A DNA stretch of 64,000 nucleotides, taken from positions 2,389,655 to 2,453,654 of the forward strand of contig VZRN01006386.1 in assembly GCA_013397935.1 (NCBI GenBank), written 5' to 3'. The position numbers and the translations under genes were made by a program. Every line of letters begins with the position of its first letter. Position 1 is the stretch's first letter. The DNA is from Dasyornis broadbenti (lineage: Eukaryota > Chordata > Aves > Passeriformes > Dasyornithidae). Of the stretch, positions 50,101-62,999 are shown piece by piece. The notes beneath the pieces are model-generated. The model ran no database searches and was not told where the DNA came from. It worked only from the letters and a program-made list of their open reading frames with translations.

Positions 50101-53100
50101 GTGATGCTTAGCTCGTGTTTGTGTCCTTTAGTCCTTTGATGTGTCTGTGGATGAAAAAAGCCACAGAAGGACAAATTCATTATTAATAGCAGTGATTAAC
50201 AGATTAGCCTTGGCTCCTTCTAATATTTCTACAGGTACCCCTTTGCAGCAGCATCTGAAATTTGTAAGGTTTTTTGCTACAATGTTTGGTTAGTTCGGGG
50301 TTTGTTTTGTGAAAATATATACTGGGGGGGGTTGGGCTTTGCAGAGCTGTCTCTGGAGTCCCTCCTAGTGCTCCAACCCTTCCTTGGAAAAAGATCACCA
50401 AGAAGATCCTACCTGTCTGTCAGTCACACTAGGCAATGAGGGACCTTTTGGTTTGTTTTTTTCCTCTAGTTCTCTTTAGTGTGAAATCCCCCCTTGAAGT
50501 TCAGTCTTCTGGGAGGGTCGAGTTTCATTCGGTCTTAAGAAACAATGTCAATTCTAGCAAAGTGAGGAGAATTTCTGTGGTGATGGAAAACAGTGTTGCG
50601 TACACTCCTGGGTACAAAGTTTGTCCATCCAGAGAGGAAGAGCCTAAACCTGTGAAAGCAGCAGGAATTTGTTACGAGATCTGAGGGTACTTAGGATAAA
50701 TTCCTCTAGTGATTTGTACCGAGCAGGGGTCAAGGCAGTGTTTTCTGAAAAAATGCAAAGTATTTGGAGGATCATATAATTGTCTTCTACTGTGTGATTA
50801 GTTTTGGATACTATCTTGGAAGTGCTACCAACTTTTGGGTATTTGCAAAAGCATCTGCTAATGTGAAGTGTAGCTTCCAAATAATTTAGTAAAGCAGAAA
50901 TGACTGTCTATGGAAGTGTTTCTCCCTGTCCTTGGGCAATCAAGCCACTTGTAAATTCAAGCTGTGGACAAAATTCGTGGGTCCAAACTTGGGATATAGT
51001 AGGGAAAGTGGTTGCTCCAACAGCTGCAGTGACCAACAGCCATTGGGTTTGATGTGAGTTCTCAAGACATTTGGCAAACCTTTGATTGTAGTGGAAAAAT
51101 TAATGTGGGTGAGTCTAGTTTTTACTGTGAAACTTCCAGATGCTTCTAGAGATTATTAGTTTTGGGGATTTGTTGAAAGAGTATCTCAGCCTGATTTCTG
51201 CAATAAAATGGACGTTTTCCAAGATGGAAAACTAATAGGACTGATAATAAGAGGGAATTCATTATATTTATTTGTTAAAGAGTAGAAATAATCATACTTA
51301 TTTCTCCTCATTAAGATTTGTTGGATTTTATTCCTAAGGGAACATAAGTAGTAATAACAACAAGCATTTAGAATAAATTGTGATCTCTAAGAAAAGCCTG
51401 TCCAACCATCAGAACAAACAGGGCATTTCTTAATTTGTGCTTTTGTTGGGATAGACAAGGATTGCATCATCCTGTGTAACAGAGTGTGTCCAAATGCAGA
51501 TAGGGCCAGTAAATCCATACATGTCTGCCACCAGAGTTTCTGCTTAAATATCTTTATGGCAAGAAAGAATTCCATCTCACTCCTCAGGTCCTGGAACAAA
51601 TTGAAGGGTTGGTCTCTAATAGTAATTTTTCAGTTGGGGAAATGACCTCAAACTGCCTCAAGAGACTTGGCAGCAAAGGGTCAAGAGGATGCAGGTGAAA
51701 GGAAGGAGTCCTTGAGCAGCACCAAAGGCTACGTCCTCTACTGTTGTTTTGGGATGAAAGCTGTAGGGCTGAAGGGGGAGTTTTCAGCATAAAAACTTCC
51801 GGTAATTTGCACTTTCAGCTCACGCCCTTGATGATTTTGTAGCATCTGTTCTTTGTGAGGTCTGCTGTACCCAGCCCATTGTCCCCACCAGACGTATCTT
51901 CCACCTAGGCAGAAGCTTCGGGTCCATGTAAATCTGTTTTACACCTACACTTTGGCAAAGGCTCCGTCTGTCATGTGTGAGGAGCGTAACCCCAGCCCCG
52001 CTCCAAGCAAGTGGCAGTGGTGGGACAATGCTGTTGGGTCTCACTGCTGGGGGACAGAAGCTTCTGCACAAAGATAAGCATTACCGTGGGAGCTGATTTC
52101 TGCATAATTAAGTAGTGGTTAAGTCTGCATCAGAGGTTACCATACTGGCCACGGCGAGGTAGAATTGTGAAGAAGATCTATTGTTACTCTTGCCTAGTTG
52201 TCAGTAATATCATCCACATGCCTGTGTCCTTCCAGAGATGAAGACACCCTTCATATTTTGTACCAACAAGACTAATTTTATTAATGTCTTTTTGTGCAAA
52301 ACCATTTAAAGCTGTCAGGCTTGAAAGTCATGGAGGGTGGTAGAAAGACTTACAAGATCTTTCAGCTCCTCTTGGAGAGGTGAGGCTTCTAAAGAGCTCA
52401 GGACCAGGTTTTCAGGCCTTAGATATGGGATGTAAAGCACAGCCGGGTTAGCAAAGTGTTGTGTGACAAATCAAACACCTTCATTGACATTTAGGCCACT
52501 GCTGAGAACCAAAGGGGAAGTTCTGCTCTTAGTGACCATTACATTTCTACTGCACATCTGTGAAGAAGATGGGAAGACAAATTCCTGCTTGAAGTGCTGA
52601 GTATCCCCACCTTCCTTCCTCTATCATTTGCCCACTGCATTTTAATTACTTGACAAGGAAGAATGTGTGCGTTGGCACGTGAAAGATTTAGCTAGAGTGT
52701 CACACCAGGAGCAGGTTTGCGAGGCGATGCAGGAGCTTTAGGCCTAAGCAACCTCAGTCTGTCCTGGGGGTGCTGGTGAGACTAAATTTGTCCTCACATA
52801 CCCTCATTGTCAGTCCACCAATCTCATCAGGGCGCTGTGCCCCTTTCCTGAGGCTCACCAGTCTCGTGGAGCATCAGCCCTCTGCACAGGGTAGTTTACC
52901 ATGCTGAAAAAGTTCACTTTCCGGTATAATTGACTAAATCAACTAGATTTGCTAGAACAGCAGCCAGTCTCACCACTGGTATGCCCAGCAGATGATATTT
53001 GAATTAGCTGAGAAATAAAGTGATGAAAAATTAAACTAAACAACCTCTTTATTAAAGAATGAGCCAGGCAATACAATACTTGAGCAAAAACATCTCTTTC

Positions 53101-54834
53101 CATCTTCTGGGACATGGTAGAGTCAGTGTACACCACAGTAGGCAGTGGAAGACAAGTCAGAAGGAAGAAGAAGAGGGTAGGAAGGCTCCAATGGACACAG
53201 TCTGCTCCTTTTCCACCTTCTTGGTGTGCATCATGACCAAATCCTGGATGAGAGTGGGGCAAGCACTGAAGGCCTCTTCAAAACCTGCAAGAACACAGAT
53301 TGAACAGCACATGAGCAACACAAGGAAAGCACTAAAAGACCAGAGGGGAAAATGCACCAGCTGCAATATTTATTAAAAAAAAAAAAAAAAAAAAAGAAGA
53401 AGAAAGAATAAAAGAAGACTTGAAACCTGGCAGTTTTTTGTCTGACTGTAGAGCACAAGGTGATACAAAGCTCGCTTCTTGCTTTTTGATGGGTACAGAG
53501 AAAAGGTTGGGATATGGTCAGGATCAGACTGGGCTTGCACAGAGGAGAGAAATTCATGGAGCCTGACTCACCCTTGGTTCATGCTTTGCACAGTCTGTTC
53601 CAGCCTTTGCAGGGGAGGTGCAAGTGCACGTGGTTGTGTAATACACTAGAGGAGGCTGAGTTCATCCCAGCAGCTGCCTGCAGTGGCAGTGAGGGTTTGC
53701 CTGGCATAAAGGAAGGACAAAACAGAAAAAGTAACCCCCAGGGGAGGGGAAAAAAGTAGAAGTTAAAATGATAGTGGAGGGGTCGCTACTGATGCTCACT
53801 GTGACAGCTGCAAGGGTGAGTGGAGAGAACTGCACATGGGAGCAGTCGTGCCCTGCAAAAGCATCTCCCATCCTCTAAACAGGATGATAAGAGCAAGTAA
53901 GTGCACTTTAATTAGAAAAAATATTAACTATTACTTGCAGCATCTTTTTGCCCAAAAAGCACAAAATTCTTTGCATTTTGGATCGAAGCTGCTCCCCAGG
54001 GAATCTGTATTTTTTCATTTTCAGAGCTAATGCAGAAATTCTACTTCTTCAGTCAGCAGAAAAAAAAGAGTTCTTGTTCATCATGGATGCTATTTGAGGG
54101 GATCTGATTGCACATGCAGCTTCATGGAGCTGCAGAGGGTGAAAAGTACTGTGTCTTGGCTGCCAGCTCAGTGCCAAGCTGCTGTCTGATGCAGTGAGGA
54201 GTATAAAGATATATGGTGTCTTCTTCAGCCTTTAATACCTGGAAGGGCCAGCAGACTCTGGCAGACCGAGCTGCCATGAAGGGGTCAGCGAGACATGATG
54301 AAACATCCATGAGGGAAGAAGTATCCTGGCATTATACGTGCATTTGCACAGGTTTGCAGGGCAGCCAGCTCTTCCATATCTCACATTATGTTAGCTGTTT
54401 ATAAATTATTCCCTAAGTTTTATCACACACGCATATTCATTTTTAATGCTTAAATACACATTAAGAGTAATTTTCACTAAAGGATGATCCCTAATTCCAT
54501 CAGGAGAAAAGCTAAGGAAATGATACATGCAAATTTGAGCAGGGGTTGGTACCATTAATCGCTGGCTTGTCTTCCTGGAGGGAACTTGCCAGTCCTGGGT
54601 CTGTCAGAGCTTGCAGCCTGGATGGGAGCCTAAAGGCCTTGGATGAAACCCTACCTGCGTGCTAAAGGTCCTTAACTCCCCAAACTTGCCACTCCCACAC
54701 CCAAAGGAAAGTGCTGGAGCTCTCCCGCTTTCCCACAAAGACTAAAGCTTTCAATTGCCTCCCACACAAACCAAGGGAAAGGATAGAGCAAAATGCATTT
54801 TAATGAGCATTTGAATAATCATCGGGATGAGTAC
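47145..54834. other. Non-coding unique DNA
   Basis: The 201-codon plus frame at 47131-47736 shows no domain and has overlapping frames on both strands. Simple tracts include an A-rich run at 48337-48367, 15 A at 48970-48984, 8 G at 50324-50331 and 21 A at 53375-53395. No gene is supported. Confidence 0.6.
48420..48950. promoter_or_regulatory. AT-rich block dense in TAAT/ATTA cores, possible enhancer
   Basis: This block carries many TAAT or ATTA words (for example AAATTAATGAAG, AAAATTAATATTTT, TTGAAATTAATTCG, GGAATTAATCATAT). It lacks recognisable repeats or long homopolymers until 48970. Such density is typical of homeodomain-bound developmental enhancers in vertebrate gene deserts, but also of plain AT-rich DNA. 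I cannot test conservation, so the regulatory reading is inference. Confidence 0.25.
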
Positions 54835-55015
54835 TTTTCACTGACATAGCACCTTTTGTTCGAACAATTTATAAACATCCATTAAGCCTGACAACTTCCC
54901 TGAAGGGTAATTCTTTCTTTTTTTTTTTTTTTTTCTTGGGAAGTGGAGAGCTGAGATTTGCTGGAGGATAGGGCAGGAAACTCATGGCGGGGCTGGAAAT
55001 GGGAACCCTGCGAGC
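54835..55015 (-). mobile_element. MIR/CORE-SINE-like fossil, antisense, with poly-T expansion
   Basis: Antisense MIR-type words appear in family order: ACATAGCACCTTTTGTTCGA, then TTTATAAACATCCATTAAGC, CTGACAACTTCCCTGAAGGG, a poly-T run of 17 (54918-54934), GGGAAGTGGAGAGCTGAG, and GGCGGGGCTGGAAATGGGAA. In intact relatives the poly-T position holds the short 'tattatccccattttacag' stretch, so the homopolymer probably grew inside the element. The block lies within an otherwise unique AT-rich segment. The fit to a MIR1_Amn-like subfamily is from memory, and the ends are approximate. Confidence 0.6.
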
Positions 55016-58000
55016 GGGATTTCCTCTCCCCCCTCCGTAGGGTTTCCTCTCAGCTCGCTAATCGCTAAGCGAGATCTTGATGACCAGATGCTCATAGATA
55101 ACACAGCTCAAATATTGCTTCCTTTCTGCAAATTGCATGCTGGCTTGGTTCAAAGGCCAAATCCTATTCCACCATCAGCTGGTGGCAGGGATCCCATCAA
55201 ACATCAGTAGTAGGGAGGCCAAGCTGCGAGAGTTTAGAAAACAAAGTTAAATATGTGAAAATTTCTGCAGCCAGCCACAGTTGTAGAGCAACTGTGAAGA
55301 CACAGTGGTTTAGAGGATTTTCTTTTACTAGAGAAAACCTGGAAAGCTTTAAGTGAGACTGTTTCTAAAGCGCACATCCAGGAGCTTTATCCAAAACCCC
55401 TGGCAAGATATTTCCCTCCCAGACAGTGTGCACGTTCCAGGGTGCAGTGACAATATTTCTTCTCTGACATCGCCAGTTAAAAGGATTTATTTTCAGTAAA
55501 ATAGAGTACTTCAGTTGTGTGATGGGCAAAAAAAGGTACTCTATAATTAAAAGTGGGATTAGACAGAAAAATGAGATGTTAGGCAGATAATTAGGGAACT
55601 ATTATAATTAGAATGTGCTTTTAAATCCCCTAGTAGCTTCTATTATGAAAGGGATGTCCTCTGATTAACTAATATTTCCTTTAAGTAGATATTTTTCCTC
55701 TTCCTTTTGGACAGGAAAGCTTGAATTGAATGACTTCACCTTAAAAAAATCACAATTTACTAGGGCCTGAGTTTTCCTTGTAACAAGCCAGTTTTGCTCA
55801 GGAAAAAAGACCTATATTGGGGTTGAAAGTGGCAGAGAAGATTTTACTAGTAAGCTTATTAAATTGCTTCTCTCCTCTATTAAACACAATCTTATTTATA
55901 GACAGTATTCTTTGTATTGAGCCTTTAAGAGAAATTATTGCTGTTAGAGCAGTGATAGCCTTAGATTAAATTTTTATTCATGCGGGTTTTATACAAACGA
56001 AACTGCTGCATATTTCTATGTGAAGTAGAAAGCTGTGATGGTTTTGAAAGAATGGGGAGCTTCAGTGAGAGCTGTCTGACAGCTCTGTTGATGAACACAA
56101 ACCAACAAGCCTCTCGGAAGCTGCTTGTCTTTCCCTGGCTCTTTGGCAGGGAGTAGGGAAGGACAGGGGTCCTGCTGCTTATAGCCCCATAAATCAAGTC
56201 AGTACATTTCTAAGTGAGTTAAAACTGGGAAAAGTGAGCGAATAAACCGTCCTCTTCCCCTCACCTGAGCCTGTTAGGGTGTTGGTTTGCAGGGAATTTC
56301 AATGAGAAAGCGTCAACAGCACACAGGGAAAAGTGGAAAAGGAAAACAACTTGCTGAAAAAGCAGTCTCCCTCCCTTTTTTTTTTTTTTTTTTTTTCAAT
56401 TAAGTCTAAAATTTTAGGAATTGAGAGAGAAGTGAGTGCAAAAGTTCATTTTGATTGCAAAGGCTAAATGTTGCCTCTTGTTTGTAAAAGTAGGCGGGGT
56501 AGGCGGAGGAGGAGACAGCCAAACGTCCAGGCCCAGCTCCGATGCATGTTTCTGTATTGCTGTATTTGGACAAAAAAGACTCCTGTTCTTTCATGTAAAA
56601 ACCAAAAAAGCAGATGGAAAATTGCTTTATTCAGGGTCAAGAACCTTGGCATCTATCTGCAGATATAAAGATAACTTACTTAAAAAGCCATTTGTGGTAC
56701 ATCTGATTCCAGTTTACTGGACATATTGTTGAAAGAAATGCTCAGAAAATTATTTGAAATAGCCAAATGGTCAGCGAAAGGATGAAACTAACCCAAATAT
56801 AGTACACAGGGCCTGGATAAAGCAGCGTGGGGAAGTCACACCCTTCCTGAGGTTACAGACCCCCAAGCCTGAAATGGGCATTGCTGCATGAGCAGCAAAA
56901 TAGGCTGGAATAAGTGTTTCCAGTGTGGTGAGTGGAAAGGGTGTTCCAGACTGCTACTTCTGGAGGGGACGAGGAGAAGCATCTCTTCGGGGTGTCTTGA
57001 GGAGCCATGCACGTGGAGATCATCTCTGAAGCCCCAGAGATCACCAGTGCCCCAACGCTGCAGGAGCAGGCTCTCAGGCACTGCGCTGCCCTGCGTGCCT
57101 GCTCACTAACCAGGGAAAAGCAACAAAATGCCAGGGATGGGAGAGGCTGAAAAAATATCACCGACTGCCAGTGAGACTGAAGGAGGGACCCCTGGGCAAA
57201 GGGTCCAACCAAAGATGAGAAACCCTCAGAGGCAGAGATGGCCTGGCTTGATGCATGCCCTGGTTATGTGGAGGAGAAGCGGCTCTGCTGCCTGGCAGGG
57301 CACCAGGTCAGCTTTGCAGCAGCGCGTTTGGGAGCAGCATTCATCTGTCAGCCCCAGCACACCCCTGACACCAGCACACCACGATCCGCCACTAAGGAAG
57401 GTGTGCAAGAGCTGGGAATCACCTTGGGTCCCCTTAACTGTTCAACAGCGAATGAGCCAACTCCTTGGCCTTTCTCTGTGGATCTGGCGGACTGGTGGGC
57501 ACCAGCCCCTTGTTGGGGTCAAAGGGATCAGACATTAATGGTCCAACAGCAGAGCCTCCTGACTTAGTGCTCTTGCTGCAGGACATGGCCATGTCAACAA
57601 AATCATCCAGGACCATGTTGCTGAGTGTTCATGGTGTCTATGTAGACTCCGGAAGGAGAAATACCAAGCTGAACTGAGAGATTCCGATGCCCAGGTAGAC
57701 TGGGGTCGTCTGGTGTCTTCTGACTTCCCAGGCTGAATGCTGACATCCCAGTCAGGAGAGAAACACACAAACTAAAAGGAATGAAGGGAATTTGGTGATT
57801 CAAATGGCCTCCTGTCCTATATTTGCAGCATGGAGGTCACAGAGGAATGTGAAACGGTTTTCCTTAATCCTCTGAAAAGTATCAGGGCTTCTCACTCCTG
57901 CAGAAAAGAGCCATTTGGCCTAATGATACCTTCCAGCTCTGTAGTGCCACTCAGCCAAGATGCTGAAGCATTTTAGATGTCTTAATTCACCCTTTCAGCA

Positions 58001-60059
58001 AATAGCCAAGCCTCTGCACAGCAAAGTGCTCGTGTTAACAGTACAGCACAATGGGGAAAATACAGTATAGAAAAATATGATGGGTTTATGTCTTTTATGT
58101 CTTATACTGCAAACACATAAAAACAATTAGGGTTTGGAGAATATTTTTTAAAAGCAAAGAGAATTATTGTCAAGGCAGAGAAAATAAATATTATACCCCT
58201 GAGAGGGTTAGGGACATATTATTTTTCCAATTGTACAGAAGAGAAATGCCAGATCAAAATTACCTTTCCAAGATCACACAGGGTGATCCTGCCACCTTTT
58301 CTATAGAGTAGTTCTTACTCGAGGGTTTGTCTGTCTTTGTGCCCAAAGACCTCCTTTAAAGCCTGCTATCCAGTGGTGTAGATTTACAGTGTATTAGCTA
58401 CTCTATATTTATTCCCCACATAAATATCTCTTCAAAGTGAGCTGCCTCACCCAAAGGCACTTTCAGAAGTGTAAGGCCAGTGATAATGCTGCTAAAAGAA
58501 TTAACACTGTCCCACATAATTAGCAGTAATTAGTACTGGTTAGGACAGGAGTTAATGCACACTAGTGGACATAAATTCTGCTTTTGTGTCCCTGTGCTGA
58601 CATAAAACTAGCCTGGGAATAAGATCCCACTGAGTGAGAAAGTAAAGGGACCAGGTTGATTATCTGATGCTTCGTGATGCTGGAGATCAAATTCTGTTTA
58701 TTCCAGACCTCTCTTCCCATCACGAAAGCTTGCACCCTCTTTTCAGCACGGTGACAGTTCTACCAGTGATCCCAGTGGTGTTTGATAACCCATCATTTCT
58801 CTGGGTTTCGGGGGAGAAACAAAACCTGAGTATTAAACCCGGCCGCTGCATGGGAACAGCCAAATACCTTCAGGGATTGTTTCATGGCTTCCCGAGCTGG
58901 GGTTAACTATTTACGGCAGCAAAACTAAATTACAGGCTCAACAGCAAAGAAAACAGAACAAGAAAAGAAAGTATCAAAATAAATTCAGGCTATCCCCTCC
59001 TGCAGATGAGAAGCTGGTGGGGTGAAGGATGGCTTTGGGTAAGAAGGAGGACGGTGGCATGTGTAAAAGTGCCAGTGCACATCTGGCATACACATGGATT
59101 CAGGACACCACAGCAAGCCACCTGGGAAATGGCTGGGAAGCAAAGAACTGAGCATACAGAGAAGGTACTTCCCTAATGCTTCAAATACCATTTATTTTAA
59201 ACTGTTTTCTACAACTTGTCTGAGGTCGGAACTGTCCTCCTTGTGGTAGGACTTGAAGCTTTAAAGAAAATATGGATTATCCAAAGTCACCTGGCTGCGA
59301 AACCTCTCCTCCTTCTTTCCTTCCTTTTTTCCTTTGAAGGTGATTTGACATAGCCATCGATAGTTATAAATATTTGAAAGGAAAAAAACTTAATACAGTG
59401 GAGGTAATCTTTTAGGCTGAAACCCCTCATTTTTACCCTAGACAGCTGCTGTGCTCCTTGAGTTCAGGAAAGTAACTTTTAAAACACAGGCAGAGTCTCA
59501 CGATATAATCACAAAGAAAAATGAACTTTTCCAACATACAGACTGCCCACTTCAGCTCCTCGGAACAGCCATCGAGAGCCAGGTTTTACTGGGGCTTGAA
59601 GGATGTGCAGGCTGAATTGCCGTAGGTGCTGAGACTGAGTCTGATCTCCAGCATCACTGGGATCCATCTGCTACTACTGTCTTCACCCAGACCTGCTGGA
59701 GCTGAACACCACTCATAATCAGGGCCCAGCTGGTCTCTAGAAAAAGACCTTTTCTAAGAAGAAAAATGATTTGAAGTGTAATTTAAAATTCACTTTCTAA
59801 AAGTAAAGGTAAACCTTTACACAAAGGTAAACCCCTGTATGGATACTTTGATTTAACCTGATCTTACATTGATTTTGATGACATGGGATCATCTGAGCTA
59901 AACAAACAGAAAGTGCTCATAAACTGATTTTTTTTTCTTTTTTTCCTTTCTTCTGGGTTCACCTTCACTAGATTAAGGATTCAACTGAAGTTAAAGCTCG
60001 CATATTTTTATGTCAGCTACTTTTGTCTAGAAACCTGTGGGTCTGTTTGTGCCGGCTCA
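55016..60059. other. Non-coding unique DNA
   Basis: It includes 21 T at 56376-56396 and the short MIR-like fossil at 58213. The segment 56850-57800 is GC-richer with overlapping short frames on both strands that I cannot assign to any family. It could hide an old pseudogene, but I see no motif to say so. Confidence 0.55.
58213..58292 (-). mobile_element. Short MIR-like fossil, antisense
   Basis: ACATATTATTTTTCCAATTG followed by TACAGAAGAGAAATGCCAGA and then TTTCCAAGATCACACAGGG corresponds to the antisense CORE segment of MIR, which normally reads as 'tattatccccattttacagatgaggaaactgagg' through 'cccaaggtcacacag'. Only about 80 bases are recognisable. The match is good in order and spacing, but the piece is short. 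Confidence 0.5.
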
Positions 60060-61790
60060 TTGGGCACTTGTAAATGGATTTCATTTTGATCAAAGAGGCA
60101 GCGTGGTTCTCAGCCCACTGGAGAGGGACCCCTGGGGTGACATCAGCCAAGGGAAGAGTCACTGACAGCAGCAAATGTGTCACAGAAGAACTTCAAAGTA
60201 GGATCCACAGGCAATCTTGGCTAGGAGCAGGGAACAGATCCAAAGGAAAACATGAGGCACGCCGGCTTGGCATCCTAAACAAAGTCTATATTAAGAGACA
60301 GGCAGGTAAGAAGAACTTTATGAAAAGCACTGGAAAGTGGAAAGAGGGAATGGAATAAACTACATGCCCAGAGCAGCCAGTGGTCCCATGATGGAGTTTT
60401 CTTAGGAGGTCTCTTACTTGAAACACTGGGAGTTTTTAACATGCTCATGAGGTAAAGTTCCTCTGAGAGCGGGCGGTTGTTTGTGATGGTTTTGGCGTGT
60501 GTTTGGAGGAACACCCAAACCCATTGGGCAGGGAAAAAGCAATCAGTGGAGGTGAAAACCCAGGAGCTACCCTCTGTGGAGACATAGCACAGCAGCAGGG
60601 CAGACCAGAAGACCAAGAAAGGAATGTGTGCCAAGCCACATTTTATATTCTTGCTGCCAACACTGCCACTTTTTGTGAATAGTGTGTGGCACATAGCTCT
60701 GGGAGGAGCCACCTGAGGCAAGAAGGCAAGAGATTCTTTCGAGTGATTCCTCATGGAGAAGCCTGGCTCTGCATCCCAAAGGCCAGAAGAAGAAATGAGG
60801 TGATTACCTGCCTCCTGAACCAACAGGGACAGTGAAGGTGACATAAGCATGTCTAGTGAAGTGCTGCTGATGGATCTCAGCCTACATGAAGCCAGTAAGG
60901 AAATATTTGGGATAATTGCAGCTCTTCCGAAAAAAATGTGAAGACAACTGCAAGCATATACAACTGCTGTAAAAGCCTCTAGTGTGGCTTTTACACTTGG
61001 AAAGAGAAAGCATATTGCTCACAAATTTGTCATACCAGTAGGGACGGAGGATGAGGGGGCATTCCCAGGCATGGAAACCCAGGCCAGAAAGCCACCAGCC
61101 CCTCGAGTTCAGGCAGAGCAGAATTTGAGCTGTGTGGGGAAGTCAGATGGTGGAGCTTTCCCCTAAGTTATAGGCCCAACATGTGCTTCTAATAGAGAAA
61201 CTAAAGCAGAAGCTAGAGTTACTGCGAGGCTGAGTGTACTAATGAATCAAATTGTCTCTACACGACTTCAAAGGCTTTGGGAAGAAGCAAGAATAACTAG
61301 AAATGTAACACTAATGGTAAGGACAATGTGGCTGGCACTGGTTAAACCCAGCAAGGGTCTCTTCATCAGCAGAGAGGTGAACTGTGTATGGAGAAGGATG
61401 GAAAAAAAGCTGATCTGGTGATGCTGTACAGCAGAGGGGAGGGAACAGCTGTGTCCTCAAGTCTGGTGAGAATAAATGCAAGCCAAAATGGGCTTGGTAC
61501 AAAAATAAGGTGAGCAGTACAATACTAAAATTTGAAGGGGATCCAAGTAAGAAGCAATTTCAAATAGTAGCAAGGACAGGAAAATAATAGAAAGGGTTAC
61601 AACTGATCATCAATGCAGACAACTATAATAAACTTCAACTTGGAAACATAAAAGGAAAAATATGATCTTGGATGATATTGGAAAAATAATTTAAAGCAAG
61701 ATATTCTGTGGGGGGAGAGATCTGGGCAAGGTCCAAAGTTTCTGTTTATGAGTTAATGAAGAGAGGGGTGGGAACAGTTTGTCTTCCAAC
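60060..61790 (+). other. Purine-biased unexplained segment
   Basis: The plus strand is rich in A and G over more than 1.5 kb. As an example, 41 of the 60 bases in 61561-61620 are purines by my count. The longest plus frame (60074-60358, 94 codons) and the minus frame (60275-60850, 191 codons) show no recognised domain. Strand asymmetry of this kind can mark old retroelement coding DNA or a transcribed strand. I could not match it to a family. Confidence 0.4.
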
Positions 61791-62999
61791 AGAGGCCCAA
61801 GAGGCAAAGCATCTTGCCTTTGCTTCTTGCACTATCACGTAGTTTTCTTGGTTGAGGCCCTAGAAAACTTTCTGTGTTTCAAGTGCTCTGCCATGGAATG
61901 AGGATTTCCTGTCGAGCACACATGCTCGTAAGATGTTCAGCTGCTACAGTGGCACCCCCTAAACCACAAGCTGTCACATAGTATTTGGGTGAGTGGTCCC
62001 ATTTCAGGGGATGCACTTGAGGAAGATCAGACTGAAAGGGATGGTAGAAATGGAGAGGGGGACTGAGGCGATAGATAGTTTAGTGCATCTGCCTGGTGTC
62101 TCATAAACTTGATTCTTTTCTGGTCATGTTTACATTTGCAGATTCATAAAAGTAGTGTTTTGAGGCAAGAAGAGGAGTGAGGCAAAGAATTCCATGTTCC
62201 CAAAATCCCCTGGGAGCTGCTTGGGTGGGTAGAGCCTGCTGTTGTGCTTTAATTGGCTCCACCACGGAGGGATTTGGAGCTGCATTGGTTCTGTCTACGT
62301 GTGCTGTGATGCATATCTGCCTTCAGATACAACCCTTTTCAAAAGGTGACTTAGGCACTTAATCCCGGTGACTTGCAATGAGAGTTGGCTGGTAGGCAGC
62401 TCCTAAAGTGGGGCTTAATGTCCACATTCGCTGAAGATGCTTTATATCTTTTGCAGAAACTAGGTGCCAAGTTTTCCATGGACTACGGTCACTGTAGTGT
62501 TGAGAAAAGAAAAAAAAACGTCTTTGGAAATCTGAACTGAAAAATTGGATGGGGGATAGGCCTCCTCCAAGCCCTCTTAGATAAAATGGAGAGTACTTAA
62601 TTGATCTAAATTCTCTTAAATGCAAGGAAATAGCATTGCAGGAGAGCTGAGTTGATGATTCTATGAGAGGTTTCTTTGGTTCCACGTAAAAAGTACTTCC
62701 TTTCCAGAGTTTGGGTGTCTATCAGATTTCTTATCTTGTTCCCACGGCTAAGTTTAGGATAAGAGCGGGAAAGCTTTTTTTTTTTTTTTTTAAGTGTAAT
62801 TACAGCTTTTCAATCAAAGCTAGCATCCTCAAGGTAAAAAAAAAGCACTCTAGTGGGGTAAACTGGAAGCAGACATTCTCTTGATAAGACTTGGTGGATT
62901 ATTCTGACTGCAGTTTCCTCTTGGCAGCTGCAGATCCCAGCAAATCTTTTGTATGAACCCTTTAACCAAGCCGCAGAAAGTGGCTGTTAGCATCATGTC
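61791..62999. other. Non-coding unique DNA
   Basis: Unique sequence with 17 T at 62776-62792 and no supported gene or repeat. Confidence 0.6.

Noticed and set aside
57238..57567. 109-codon frame considered as a retroviral or LTR remnant
   Set aside because: No protease, reverse transcriptase, zinc-knuckle or envelope-like motif is visible, and no LTR pair was found.
59220..59300. Possible MIR fragment around TATCCAAAGTCACCTGGCTG
   Set aside because: Only one short word fits and the flanks do not follow the family order.
60275..60850. 191-codon minus-strand open frame
   Set aside because: It is the low-stop complement of a purine-rich stretch, and its residues show no motif or domain.
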